DNA from: a virus
IMG/VR virus record: IMGVR_UViG_3300037294_000094
Span: 1-20,776 of that record
Length of the DNA stretch: 20,776 bases
Reading direction: 5' to 3' (one strand)
A model generated the notes under the pieces. It did not search any database. It was not told the origin of the DNA and saw only the letters and a list, made by a program, of their open reading frames with translations. The translations under genes and the position numbers were made by a program. Of this stretch, positions 1 through 8,527 are shown piece after piece (the first letter of the stretch is position 1; every line of letters begins with the position of its first letter).

Positions 1-3000
1 ATTAAACAATTGTTTAGTACCGCTACCGGAACAGTGACCCAAACATTATACTACTACTGGGTTAAAAATAAAGCAGTAACTCCTTCTAACATGCCCGGCA
101 GAAATAGATCTGCAGCAGAAGTTGCAACCTTAATTGCATCACCTGCAGGTACCGGCACTGCATTTATAGCCTTAGTTGCAAGCGATAAATTTTTAGCATA
201 CAACTTTGATTCTATTATTAGATCAAGCACTGCATTATTAAACTTTAAATATAAAACTGATATCACTAATTCTATTCCTGTACACAGCGAATATCAGTTG
301 TTGTCTGAAGGAGTTGCTTCTAGTTTGCCAACAAAGAAATTAGAAGATAAATGGATTGACAGTTTGATAGGCTACGATGCGGTCGGAAACAGAGTACCCG
401 CCAGTAACTTACCAGCAAAACAAAAATATGGCGTATCATTTAGACCACGTCAGAGCATGTTTGTTGATAAGAGTGCAGCTCTTAAAATAGCAGTCAACAG
501 AATTAATACTATTTTAAATCAACAGGCATTTGCAACATTAATTGATTTTACAAATTTAAATCTTACTGATGCAGTTCCTAATGCTGTGTTAAATCTATAT
601 GATACTGTAGTAGACACTGAACTAGATTTACAAAATGTAGGAACAGTAAGAACCAAGAGAGCTATATTATATGCTAATTTAGTGAACGGTGAATTAGATA
701 CAATCGACATCATTGATCCTGGATTTGGATATAAAGTAATTCCTCCAGTAGTTATATCAGGTGACGGCACAGGTGCAACCGCAGCCGTTACATTAGATAA
801 CCAAGGTAGAGTAACGGCAGTCACTATTACTGCGAGAGGAAAAAAATACAGCAATATAACCTCAACAGTTAGATATTTTTCTGTATTAGTTAATGCAGAT
901 ACTACTATCAACAACTTCTGGAGCATTTACTCTTGGGATAATGTGCGCAATGTATTTTTTAGAAGTCAATCTCAAGCATTTGATACCACTAGATATTGGG
1001 CATACACCAACTGGTGGATGGCTGATTATTCTATAGACACTAGAATTACAAGAGAATTATTAAATGTATACAATGAAGAATTATATACAATACTAGTTGG
1101 CGACCTCACAAGAATTAAAGAATACGGTTCAGGAGGCTGGGCAGTATTTGAAAAAGTTTCAGATACCGCTGATACTTTCTTAGATCGATTTATGCTTGTT
1201 GGTAGAGAAAACGGAACCATCCAACTAAGTGCATCATTATATGATACTACTATCTTTGGAATTGGATTTGATAATACTCAGGCATTTGACGATACCAACT
1301 ACGATCTTAATAATTCTGCAGAAATGCGAAATATTTTTAAAGCAGTCAAAGAGGACATCTTTGTCAGTGACTACGCTGTAGAATGGAATAATATATTCTT
1401 TGCCTCTATGCGTTATATACTGTCTGAGCAAACTTATGTAGACTGGATGTTTAAAACCAGTTTCCTAAATGCAACACACAATGTTGGAGAATTAGCAAGT
1501 CCGCCAAATTACAGAAACGATAATTTATCAAACTACCAAGATTATATCAATGAAGTAAAACCGTATAGAACTACTGTTAGAGAATATGTAAGTCGATATA
1601 ACACTCCAGAGGCATACGGATCTGCATTGACAGATTTTGATTTGCCTGCAACATATTCAAAAGCAGATGGTAAAGTAGTTCCTATTACTGCCAATCGTAG
1701 CGAGTTAGATGCCTATCCTTGGAAGTGGTGGACAGATAACAACAGTTATTCTATTGTTGAAATAACAGTCTACGATCAAGGTACACAATACACTACTCCG
1801 CCTACTGTGTTAATCACAGGCAATGGCACAGGAGCAACAGCTCAAGCATATATTTCTAACGGTAAAGTTTCAGGAATTGTAGTATTAACCAGCGGTACCG
1901 GTTATACATTTGCTCCTGTAATTACATTAGTTGGCGGCAATCCTTCCGGAGCAACAACTGCCAAAGCAGTTTCAATAATTGGAAACACTGCGGTAAGAAC
2001 ATTTAATGTTGGAGTTAAATTTGATAGAATTACCAAAGACGGAATTTACAATTCTTACACACAGTCTGAAACATTTACCGCCAACGGATTAACATCAGTA
2101 TTTGAATTATCGTATGCACCTACCCGTAATAAAATTAATATTTCAATAACAAAAAACAATCAGCTGGTATTAAATGGAGATTATACATTAACTTTGTATT
2201 ATTCAACATCGGATAGTTATTCGTTGTTAAGAGGAAAAATTATTTTTAACGCAGCACCTGTTGCTGGAGATATCATCACAGTACTATATGACAAAAATAT
2301 AGAATTGTTAGATGCTGTAAATCGTATTGATCAAAATTATAATCCAACTTCAGGAATGATTGGCAAAGAATTAAATCAACTAATGACTGGTATAGACTTT
2401 GGTGGAGTACAAATTCAAGGTACAACATTTGATGTAACTGGTGGATGGGATGCATTACCTTGGTTTACTGATAACTGGGATAGCGTAGAAGCAAGTTCCG
2501 ACTACTATAATGTCTGCGATGGCAGCACCGGAGTAGTAACATTGCCTTATGTTCCTGCCGCTGGTCAAGAATTGAACATTTACATCAAAAGAGCTGGGCA
2601 AACTGCGTCTACTAGAATAGACGATCCTAATTACACCGATGCGTGGGACTCAACCTCAGCTGTAAATCCCAACGCTCAAATGCCAACATTTATAGGCGAC
2701 GGCGTAACTAGTGATGTAGAAATTGCACAATATATTCAAACTAATGTAGGTGACATTTTAATATTCCGTCCTATAGAAAGTGACGGTTCAGTAACTATTA
2801 CCGACGAACAGTTATTAGACACACAAATTAGTGGCGGTACATTATCATCCATCGATAGTGCATATATTACTGCGACTGGAGCCGCAGCAGAGGACATTAC
2901 AATTAACGGTGGTACATTTACAAGTCCAGCATATGTTCCTGCTCCTGAAGAAAATGTCCCAGGCCAAGTGCTGGATAGTGTATCTATCAAAGTGTACAAC

Positions 3001-4980
3001 AACACAGTTTCAGGTGCAGCTACATTGCAGTCTAAAATCTCTGAAAGCAATGGCGTTGATACAGTATACACTATCGGACAGCAGGTATTAGAAAATAATT
3101 CAGTGTTGGTATACGTTGACAAAATTAAACAAACTGATTACATTTTAGATTTAGAAAATTATAATGTTGAATTTAACTCATCACCTGTATCCGGATCAAT
3201 AATTGAAATATTATCAGTAGGTATTGGCGGCTTGGGAATTTTAGATTATCAAGAATTTGTCGCAGACGGCACTACTAATTTATTTTTAACCAATGCAAAT
3301 TTTGATTACACTTCTTCTATATTTGTAACAGTAAATGGTGAACAGTTAGATACTGGATTTACAAATAGCACAGATGTAGTAGATGCAGTTGGTCGAACAT
3401 TGGTACAATTTGGGTTTACTCCTGAATTAGGTGATATTACCAAGATTGTTTGTTTTGAAGCAGCAAGTGATGTTGATTCATCCGGCGTACCAATTGTTAA
3501 TATTAATACTCAAACTGTATATTTTGAAGGAAGCACACGCAGTTTTGACCTAACTAATTTTGTTAATCTGACTAGAGGGTCTGCAAGAAATTCTATGATC
3601 GTTGAAGTAGCAGGTACTGTATTAAAAGGTTCGGACACTACATATACAATTTATAACGGTACAAACAATGTATTCACATTAGGTCTTGATCCTTTTGAAA
3701 CCCCTGGTAGTATTTTGCCAAGTAATATACGAGTTTTTATCAATAACATTGATGCAGTATTTATTACTGATTATGTATTTGACGGTCCTACAAAGATTCT
3801 AACAATTTATCCAACTAAATTGACCGTTGGTGATATTATTAAAATTCAAAACGATCTTAGAGCAGAATACACCGTTGTTGATAGCAATCTTGTAATTGCA
3901 GATTCTGTAGATATAACTTCAGTTGATGAACTATCTAACACAGAAGTGAACATTACTTGGTTCGGAGAATACCCGTCATTAGATGTTGTATCCGATGAGA
4001 GAGCCGGAGGCCGAGTACAATATCAATTATCAAGAACTCCAATTTCAGCAAGTTACGTTTGGGTCTATAAAAACGGACAGCGCCTAACTCAAGATGTTGA
4101 TTATTATGTTTCCTTGCCACGAGGAGTGGTATATCTTAATATAGATAGTACTGCTGAAGATGATATTAAGACACTAAGTTTCTCTAGACAAATCTTTAAA
4201 CTGCCAAGTGCTTATGAAATTCATAAGGACATGTTAAATGTATATCACTTTAACAGATTTGCCAAAGGTGAGATCAAATTAGCATCAACTTTGAATTATT
4301 ATGATACCACGTTGACTGTTGATAATGCTGACACATTATCAGATCCAATAGCTAGCAGAAATATTCCAGGTGTTGTTTGGATATCTAGTGAACGTATCGA
4401 ATACATGACTAAAGTTGGTAATGTTTTAGGACAGCTAAGAAGAGGAACTCAGGGTTCTCCAATAGGGGAAGTTTACAATGTTAACACCGCAGTTGTTGAT
4501 ATCGGACCTCAAGACACTATTCCCTACAACGAAACACAAGACAGAGCAGATTTCTACAGTGACGGTAGCTCTGTATTAATTGGACCGTTAGAATATGTGC
4601 CTGCCCAAGGTGTCCGCAGTGGTATTTGGTACAGAGACACTATTCCTACAGAATACGGTCCTTGCGACCAAATTGAAGTGTTTGCAGGTGGTCGCAGATT
4701 ACGTAAAGATCCTGTTGATATTTGGGTAGAAGCAAACGGTGCATATAGTCCTGCTGCTGACGAGACTGCAGAAGCAGAATTTTCAGTAGACGGCGCAGCA
4801 GCATACATTCGCTTAACAGAGCCGCTAGTAGCAGGAACTAGAGTAACAGTGATCAAGAGAACAGGTAAAACATGGTATGATAGGGGTGCAGCGACTGCAA
4901 GTGCAGGGGCTACATTGCTTGATAATACAAGTGCTATTGCTAAATTCATTGCGCAGAAGAGCACGTCTATACCTGAATAA
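1..4980 (+). CDS. Giant virion structural protein (tail/baseplate type), 5'-partial
   Basis: The frame is open from the first base of the window with no stop before it, so the true start lies upstream; the TTG at 10 is not a convincing start. At least 1,659 codons are present. Numbering from the TTG, two copies of a glycine-rich beta module (G-x-G-Y, then PP-x-V-x-I-x-G, then GTGATA) lie near residues 232-289 and 583-643. Between and after them are many short beta modules of the type 'adG-t-x-F-L ... V-x-V-n-G ... P-x-x-G-D-I-I', common in phage fibre and tail proteins. Near 1455-1485 there is a W-I-S-S-E-R-I-E-Y ... Q-L-R-R-G-T segment known from phage structural proteins. The central DYINEVKPYR-type segment resembles very large structural proteins of marine T4-like phages. 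The last three bases are TAA, four bases before the next ATG. A virion role is well supported by composition and context; the exact location in the particle is not. Confidence 0.8.
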   Translation: MKQLFSTATGTVTQTLYYYWVKNKAVTPSNMPGRNRSAAEVATLIASPAGTGTAFIALVASDKFLAYNFDSIIRSSTALLNFKYKTDITNSIPVHSEYQLLSEGVASSLPTKKLEDKWIDSLIGYDAVGNRVPASNLPAKQKYGVSFRPRQSMFVDKSAALKIAVNRINTILNQQAFATLIDFTNLNLTDAVPNAVLNLYDTVVDTELDLQNVGTVRTKRAILYANLVNGELDTIDIIDPGFGYKVIPPVVISGDGTGATAAVTLDNQGRVTAVTITARGKKYSNITSTVRYFSVLVNADTTINNFWSIYSWDNVRNVFFRSQSQAFDTTRYWAYTNWWMADYSIDTRITRELLNVYNEELYTILVGDLTRIKEYGSGGWAVFEKVSDTADTFLDRFMLVGRENGTIQLSASLYDTTIFGIGFDNTQAFDDTNYDLNNSAEMRNIFKAVKEDIFVSDYAVEWNNIFFASMRYILSEQTYVDWMFKTSFLNATHNVGELASPPNYRNDNLSNYQDYINEVKPYRTTVREYVSRYNTPEAYGSALTDFDLPATYSKADGKVVPITANRSELDAYPWKWWTDNNSYSIVEITVYDQGTQYTTPPTVLITGNGTGATAQAYISNGKVSGIVVLTSGTGYTFAPVITLVGGNPSGATTAKAVSIIGNTAVRTFNVGVKFDRITKDGIYNSYTQSETFTANGLTSVFELSYAPTRNKINISITKNNQLVLNGDYTLTLYYSTSDSYSLLRGKIIFNAAPVAGDIITVLYDKNIELLDAVNRIDQNYNPTSGMIGKELNQLMTGIDFGGVQIQGTTFDVTGGWDALPWFTDNWDSVEASSDYYNVCDGSTGVVTLPYVPAAGQELNIYIKRAGQTASTRIDDPNYTDAWDSTSAVNPNAQMPTFIGDGVTSDVEIAQYIQTNVGDILIFRPIESDGSVTITDEQLLDTQISGGTLSSIDSAYITATGAAAEDITINGGTFTSPAYVPAPEENVPGQVLDSVSIKVYNNTVSGAATLQSKISESNGVDTVYTIGQQVLENNSVLVYVDKIKQTDYILDLENYNVEFNSSPVSGSIIEILSVGIGGLGILDYQEFVADGTTNLFLTNANFDYTSSIFVTVNGEQLDTGFTNSTDVVDAVGRTLVQFGFTPELGDITKIVCFEAASDVDSSGVPIVNINTQTVYFEGSTRSFDLTNFVNLTRGSARNSMIVEVAGTVLKGSDTTYTIYNGTNNVFTLGLDPFETPGSILPSNIRVFINNIDAVFITDYVFDGPTKILTIYPTKLTVGDIIKIQNDLRAEYTVVDSNLVIADSVDITSVDELSNTEVNITWFGEYPSLDVVSDERAGGRVQYQLSRTPISASYVWVYKNGQRLTQDVDYYVSLPRGVVYLNIDSTAEDDIKTLSFSRQIFKLPSAYEIHKDMLNVYHFNRFAKGEIKLASTLNYYDTTLTVDNADTLSDPIASRNIPGVVWISSERIEYMTKVGNVLGQLRRGTQGSPIGEVYNVNTAVVDIGPQDTIPYNETQDRADFYSDGSSVLIGPLEYVPAQGVRSGIWYRDTIPTEYGPCDQIEVFAGGRRLRKDPVDIWVEANGAYSPAADETAEAEFSVDGAAAYIRLTEPLVAGTRVTVIKRTGKTWYDRGAATASAGATLLDNTSAIAKFIAQKSTSIPE

Positions 4981-4983
4981 ATA
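4976..4983 (+). promoter_or_regulatory. Possible T4-type late promoter box (AATAAATA)
   Basis: The 8-mer differs at one base from the T4 late -10 element TATAAATA. It sits at the junction between the giant structural gene and the next start, and its 11-base context AATAAATACAT recurs exactly at 13021-13031, also in a gene junction. If it works like T4 late promoters, RNA would begin near 4989, so the ATG at 4985 would be off the transcript and the in-frame ATG at 5012 would be used. One-mismatch boxes also occur by chance in this AT-rich DNA. Confidence 0.35.
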
Positions 4984-4984
4984 C

Positions 4985-5146
4985 ATGATGATGGAGTCAA
5001 ACGAGAATAAAATGCCGCAAAATCAAGAAAAAAATACACCTGCCCAGGAAGCTCGCCCTAATGAAACAGGCGGGTTTCACTTTGAAGGGCACATCAAGAT
5101 CTGGGATCCAGAGTCAGCAGAAGTTTATATTGACAAACGAGCATAG
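4985..5146 (+). pseudogene. Truncated 5' fragment of a virion structural gene (interrupted by the homing endonuclease gene)
   Basis: This short frame encodes 53 residues from the ATG at 4985. In-frame ATGs at 4988, 4991 and 5012 are alternatives, and 5012 is the better one if the late box at 4976 is used (weak GAG at 5003). The end of the peptide, FEGHIKIWDPESAEVYIDKR followed by Ala and a stop, matches the start of the complete protein at 5786-6400 at 12 of 19 positions with several conservative changes. It ends exactly where the downstream protein continues with N-A-I-H-Y. This fits an original gene broken at that codon by the endonuclease gene that begins two bases after the stop. It is probably a remnant, but the reading frame and residues are well kept, so a made peptide or a joined product cannot be excluded. 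Confidence 0.6.
5081..5094 (+). repeat. Left copy of 14-base direct repeat flanking the endonuclease gene
   Basis: TTTGAAGGGCACAT occurs here and at 5822-5835, 741 bases apart. Over the 60 bases that start at the repeat the two copies agree at about 41 positions (my hand count). They encode the shared FEGHIKI peptide and mark the re-encoded start of the target gene. Confidence 0.8.
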
Positions 5147-5147
5147 A

Positions 5148-5801
5148 ATGAATATATTTAAACCTACACATCTATATATTAAACAACATTCTGTTACAGG
5201 TATGTATTATTTTGGTAAGACTACTCGTTCTGAAAAATTTCTTTTAGAAAAATATAACGGCAGCGGCAAGCACTGGAGTAACCATTTAAAAAAGCACGGA
5301 TCCGAATCTGTAAAAACAATATGGTATGAATTATTTAACGATATTGATGAGTTGACGGAATTTGCGTTGTTCTTTAGCGAAGAGATGAATATAGTAAAAT
5401 CAAAAAAATGGGCAAACGAAAAGGTTGAAAATGGATTAGGCGGGAGCAGTATTGGGAGACCTGGATGGATACCGGCAGATTCTACTAGAGAATTATGGAA
5501 AAAACAAAGAACAGGTCGAATTACGAAAGATTCAACAAAAAAGTTAATGAGTGAACAGCGATCTGGTAATAAAAATCCGTTTTATAATAAAATTGATAAG
5601 GAACATCCATTGTATGGTTTTAAACATACCGAAGAGGAAAAACAAAATAGATCGTTGCGTGCTTCTAAACAATTTAAAATTACCTCTCCTGCCCACGAAG
5701 AATTAATCGTCATCAATTTAACTAGATGGTGCAAAGAAAATAATATAAATTACTTTACAGTATATAATCAATTAAAGGGATGGAAATGTCAACTAATTTA
5801 G
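5148..5801 (+). CDS. GIY-YIG family homing endonuclease (free-standing, mobile)
   Basis: The ATG at 5148 gives 217 residues; the in-frame extension to 5061 is only a shifted reading of the upstream structural fragment. Residues 9-11 (LYI) and 20-23 (YYFG, then KT) form a GIY-YIG signature, followed by Y-N-G-S-G-K-H-W at 36-43 as in phage GIY-YIG endonucleases. E71, in an acidic helix, is a candidate for the metal-binding glutamate. About 139-175 (NKNPFYNK, then HPLYGFKHTEEEK) resembles NUMOD3-type DNA-binding repeats. About 190-211 (NLTRWCKENNINYFTVYNQL) resembles a C-terminal helix-turn-helix of the same enzyme group. Such enzymes cut phage genomes lacking the insert and spread the gene by repair. 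It lies inside a structural gene whose start is duplicated on both sides. Its stop overlaps the next start by 16 bases, suggesting translational coupling. The Shine-Dalgarno site is weak (GAG at 5139). Family assignment is firm; activity is not shown. Confidence 0.85.
   Translation: MNIFKPTHLYIKQHSVTGMYYFGKTTRSEKFLLEKYNGSGKHWSNHLKKHGSESVKTIWYELFNDIDELTEFALFFSEEMNIVKSKKWANEKVENGLGGSSIGRPGWIPADSTRELWKKQRTGRITKDSTKKLMSEQRSGNKNPFYNKIDKEHPLYGFKHTEEEKQNRSLRASKQFKITSPAHEELIVINLTRWCKENNINYFTVYNQLKGWKCQLI
5744..5751 (+). promoter_or_regulatory. Weak candidate late promoter inside the endonuclease gene end (TATAAATT)
   Basis: Seven of eight bases match the T4 late box. RNA would begin near 5757, ahead of the ribosome site AAGGG at 5775-5779 and the ATG at 5786. 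Similar one-mismatch boxes appear inside other genes here (17763, 11719, 17528), so position is the only support. Confidence 0.25.
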
Positions 5802-6400
5802 TAGAAAAAACAATGACCACATTTGAAGGGCACATTAAAATATATGATCCCGAGACCAAAGAAATTTTTTGTGATCGTAAAAATGCCATTCACTATGAAA
5901 ATATGTCAGTGGCAATGGTACAGAGTTTAAGTAATCAAGGTCAAGGAACTGTACATCAAATGGTGTTTGGAACCGGCGGCACTATTGTTGATCCTACCGG
6001 ATTGATTACTTACTTGACTCCAAATACTATTGGTATAAACTCAAGTTTGTACAACCAAACATATAGTAAAATTGTCGATCAAAATTCTAGCTCTAATACA
6101 GATCCAGTTAGAAACAAAATGGAAGTTAGACACATCAGTGGTGCTACTTACAGTGATATTTTAATTAGTTGTTTATTAGATTATGGTGAGCCTTTAGATC
6201 AACAGGCGTTTGACAATTCTGTAGATATGAACGGTAACTTTGTATTCGACGAACTAGGATTAGTTAGTTATAGTCCGAGCGGAACTGGCAAATTATTAAC
6301 TCATGTAGTGTTCCACCCTGTACAGAAATCATTAAACAGATTGCTTCAAATTGATTATACAATTCGAGTACAGAGCTTAACCGGTTTTACAGGAGCTTAA
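5786..6400 (+). CDS. Phage virion structural protein (complete, re-encoded N-terminus)
   Basis: The ATG at 5786 is chosen because AAGGG at 5775-5779 lies six bases before it; the ATG at 5780 is too close to that site, and 5813 (MTTFEGH) is a further option. The product is 204 residues. It carries IHYENMSVAM, then a glycine-rich V-F-G-T-G-G-T-x-V-D-P-T-G segment, S-S-L-Y-N-Q-T-Y-x-K-I-V-D, SDILISCLLDYGEP, and a C-terminal PVQKSLNRLLQIDYTIR. I recognise this pattern from structural proteins encoded beside tail genes in marine T4-like phages, but cannot place it in the virion. Its first 20 or so residues repeat, with different codons, those of the truncated fragment at 4985-5146. It is followed within four bases by the first tail fibre gene and its end holds that gene's ribosome site, so it belongs to the late tail operon. 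Confidence 0.7.
   Translation: MSTNLVEKTMTTFEGHIKIYDPETKEIFCDRKNAIHYENMSVAMVQSLSNQGQGTVHQMVFGTGGTIVDPTGLITYLTPNTIGINSSLYNQTYSKIVDQNSSSNTDPVRNKMEVRHISGATYSDILISCLLDYGEPLDQQAFDNSVDMNGNFVFDELGLVSYSPSGTGKLLTHVVFHPVQKSLNRLLQIDYTIRVQSLTGFTGA
5822..5835 (+). repeat. Right copy of 14-base direct repeat flanking the endonuclease gene
   Basis: Identical to 5081-5094. It encodes the FEGH stretch of the intact structural protein and lies just after the endonuclease gene. Confidence 0.8.
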
Positions 6401-6403
6401 TAG

Positions 6404-8515
6404 ATGCCATATACCGTTAATTTTACAGATAGTGCAAATAAGACTCCTATTACAGTATTTGATAACACTTCAAATACAGATACAAGTATAACATTTCCAG
6501 GCCGTAATGTAACAGGATACGGACAGATTATTGCAGAAAACTTTCTTTCTCTATTAGAAAATTTTGCATCATCAACGGAACCAGTTAATCCAACTGAAGG
6601 GCAACTTTGGTACGATAGTAACAACGGTGTTATGATGATATGGGACAACACTAGTTGGAAAGCTGCCTCTGGTATTCAAAAAGGACCAACAGAACCTGCT
6701 ACTGAAGCCAGCAAGATTGGTGAATTGTGGGTCGACACTACTAACCAGCAGTTGCGAATTTTTACAGGTACTAGATGGTTATTAGTTGGTCCTGCTGAAA
6801 GTTCAGTAGACGGACTAAGATATGGTCCAGTGGTTGAAAGTGTTTCAGATTCTGATAACATAACACGATATATTTTAACATTCTATATTGCAGATATTCC
6901 TGTTATTATTTTCTCAAAAGATAGTTTTACTCCTAAGGTTATTATTTCTGGATTTGATATTGTTAGATCCGGAATCAATATGGCCGCCCCAACTACGTCC
7001 GGCGAAATTGAGAACTTCATTGGCGGATTTCTCCCTTCGGTATATGGTACAGCTAAAAACGCCGATGCTCTTAATATAGGCGGTGTTGAAGTTGCAGCTG
7101 GTAAATTTTTAAGATCAGACATTACTAATACTACCGACTTCGGGATCAACGTTAGAAATAATAATGGATTAATCATCGGAGTTGACGGCACATTTAATGT
7201 TGGAACCACTGCAACTAGTGCAAAAATTTACAACTCTGCTGCTGGTAGCTCAATCGATCTCCAAACCAACCGCAATGGTATTCCTGCAACTATTTTACGA
7301 GTAGTTGGTAACACTATTGGTATTAATCAAGCAACTCCGTCAGAAGCATTGGATGTAGACGGGAATATTAAATCTACAGGTGCAGTAATTGTTACAGATG
7401 TTACTGCAAGTACTAACCTAAATAACGGTAGTATTAGAACATTAGGCGGCATTTCGATTACTAAGAATCTATTAGTTGGTGATGGAGCAAGTATAACAGG
7501 AACACTTCAAACTAACATAATACAACCAAGTGTAACCGATGTACACGATCTAGGTACAAGTTTAAAACGTTGGAATACGGTAAGAGCAAAAACTATTGTA
7601 GCTGACACAATCCAAGGTGTGCTAGATGGCAGCATTAGCGGGAACGCAAACACCGCAACAAGTTTAAAAAATATAACAACTTTTCAAATGTCAGGAGACA
7701 TCGTTAGTCCAACAGTATCATTTGATGGACAAACTGGTAGTTATACTAAAATTTTTAATACTACATTAACTTCTAATATTATTTCTGGCAAAAGTGATCC
7801 GTTTCCAAACATATCTAAAAAGACAGATTATGTATTAACCTATCGTGCTAGTGAATCTTCAGCAGCATCATCAGGACTGTTAAAACAAACAAGAGACACA
7901 TTTATTGCTGACTTAGGAATCCCGCTAGGTGCAATGCTTCCTTATGCAGGCTCTGATGCACCTTACGGATTTTTACTGTGTGACGGATCTGAAATTGAAA
8001 GAGCTAAGTATCCAGATCTATACGATATTGTTGGAACAACATATAACGGCACAATATCATTATTAGGAGTTAATACTTACAGACTTCCTGATTTACGAGG
8101 TAGGATGCCGCTCGGTAAAGATAATATGGACAACGGCGGAACTGTTCCTGTAGTTACTGGTGGTTTTGTTGATGGCGGTGGCGGCACTGCTGCTCGTGTA
8201 GCAGACATCAAGGCACAGACTCTTGGCGGAAGTGCAGGTCAAAGTTCCGCTACCTTAACACTGGCGAATTTACCTGAACATAGTCACTCACTAAGTTCTG
8301 GAAGACAAGACTATGCTGCGGTAGCAGTTACAACAACTATTGATCCAGAAGCAACTACTGGTCTAGGACCAACTGCACCAGGACAAGCACAATATTTAAA
8401 AGACTCTGGAGGCATTAAAAAACCAACAGGAACTACACTAAGTACCCCAGTGGGTATTATGAATCCTTATCTAACAATTAATTATATTATTAGATCAGGT
8501 CCCCCGGTATTTTAA
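6404..8515 (+). CDS. Tail fibre protein with C-terminal tail-collar domain (fibre paralogue 1)
   Basis: AGGAG at 6391-6395 is eight bases before the ATG. The 703-residue protein begins with the module shared by four fibre genes here: GYG at 38-40, LLENFA about 49-54, then G-Q-L-W-Y-D at 66-71 and G-E-L-W-V-D at 106-111. The middle is low-complexity beta repeat with ALDVDGN and DLGTSLKRWNTVRA segments typical of phage fibre shafts. The C-terminal part, from about residue 505, is a phage tail collar domain: IPLGAMLPYAG, GFLLCDGS, then YRLPDLRGRMPLG. It continues with HSH at 626-628, like the metal-binding H-x-H of T4 short tail fibre gp12, and ends with NPYLTINYIIRSG. The likely role is a trimeric receptor-binding or short tail fibre. 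It is the only one of the four with a collar domain. Which T4 gene it replaces is not certain. Confidence 0.85.
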   Translation: MPYTVNFTDSANKTPITVFDNTSNTDTSITFPGRNVTGYGQIIAENFLSLLENFASSTEPVNPTEGQLWYDSNNGVMMIWDNTSWKAASGIQKGPTEPATEASKIGELWVDTTNQQLRIFTGTRWLLVGPAESSVDGLRYGPVVESVSDSDNITRYILTFYIADIPVIIFSKDSFTPKVIISGFDIVRSGINMAAPTTSGEIENFIGGFLPSVYGTAKNADALNIGGVEVAAGKFLRSDITNTTDFGINVRNNNGLIIGVDGTFNVGTTATSAKIYNSAAGSSIDLQTNRNGIPATILRVVGNTIGINQATPSEALDVDGNIKSTGAVIVTDVTASTNLNNGSIRTLGGISITKNLLVGDGASITGTLQTNIIQPSVTDVHDLGTSLKRWNTVRAKTIVADTIQGVLDGSISGNANTATSLKNITTFQMSGDIVSPTVSFDGQTGSYTKIFNTTLTSNIISGKSDPFPNISKKTDYVLTYRASESSAASSGLLKQTRDTFIADLGIPLGAMLPYAGSDAPYGFLLCDGSEIERAKYPDLYDIVGTTYNGTISLLGVNTYRLPDLRGRMPLGKDNMDNGGTVPVVTGGFVDGGGGTAARVADIKAQTLGGSAGQSSATLTLANLPEHSHSLSSGRQDYAAVAVTTTIDPEATTGLGPTAPGQAQYLKDSGGIKKPTGTTLSTPVGIMNPYLTINYIIRSGPPVF

Positions 8516-8527
8516 TTAGGTAAAAAC

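Larger units (their letters stand above)
5141..5821 (+). mobile_element. Homing-endonuclease insertion unit (boundaries approximate)
   Basis: This is the segment between the last codon shared with the interrupted first copy (CGA, ending at 5140) and the start of the second copy's homologous coding block (from 5822). It holds the endonuclease gene and a short recoded leader. No group I intron ends or terminal repeats could be recognised by eye, so a free-standing homing gene is the simplest reading. The ends are inferred from the protein match and could be off by tens of bases. Confidence 0.5.

Noticed and set aside
10-12. TTG start for the giant structural protein
   Set aside because: The frame is open to the window edge and the first residues look like the inside of a protein, so the true start is upstream.
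4877-4984. Extension of the truncated fragment upstream of 4985
   Set aside because: It only overlaps the end of the giant gene in another frame and lacks the family pattern.
4554-5039. Long antisense open frames (also 9289-9747, 2736-3122, 519-926)
   Set aside because: They mirror real genes in the opposite strand, have no ribosome site or family pattern, and all genes here run on the + strand.
5061-5147. Extension of the endonuclease upstream of 5148
   Set aside because: This stretch is the shifted reading of the FEGHIKI coding segment; the endonuclease pattern begins at MNIFKPTHLYIK.
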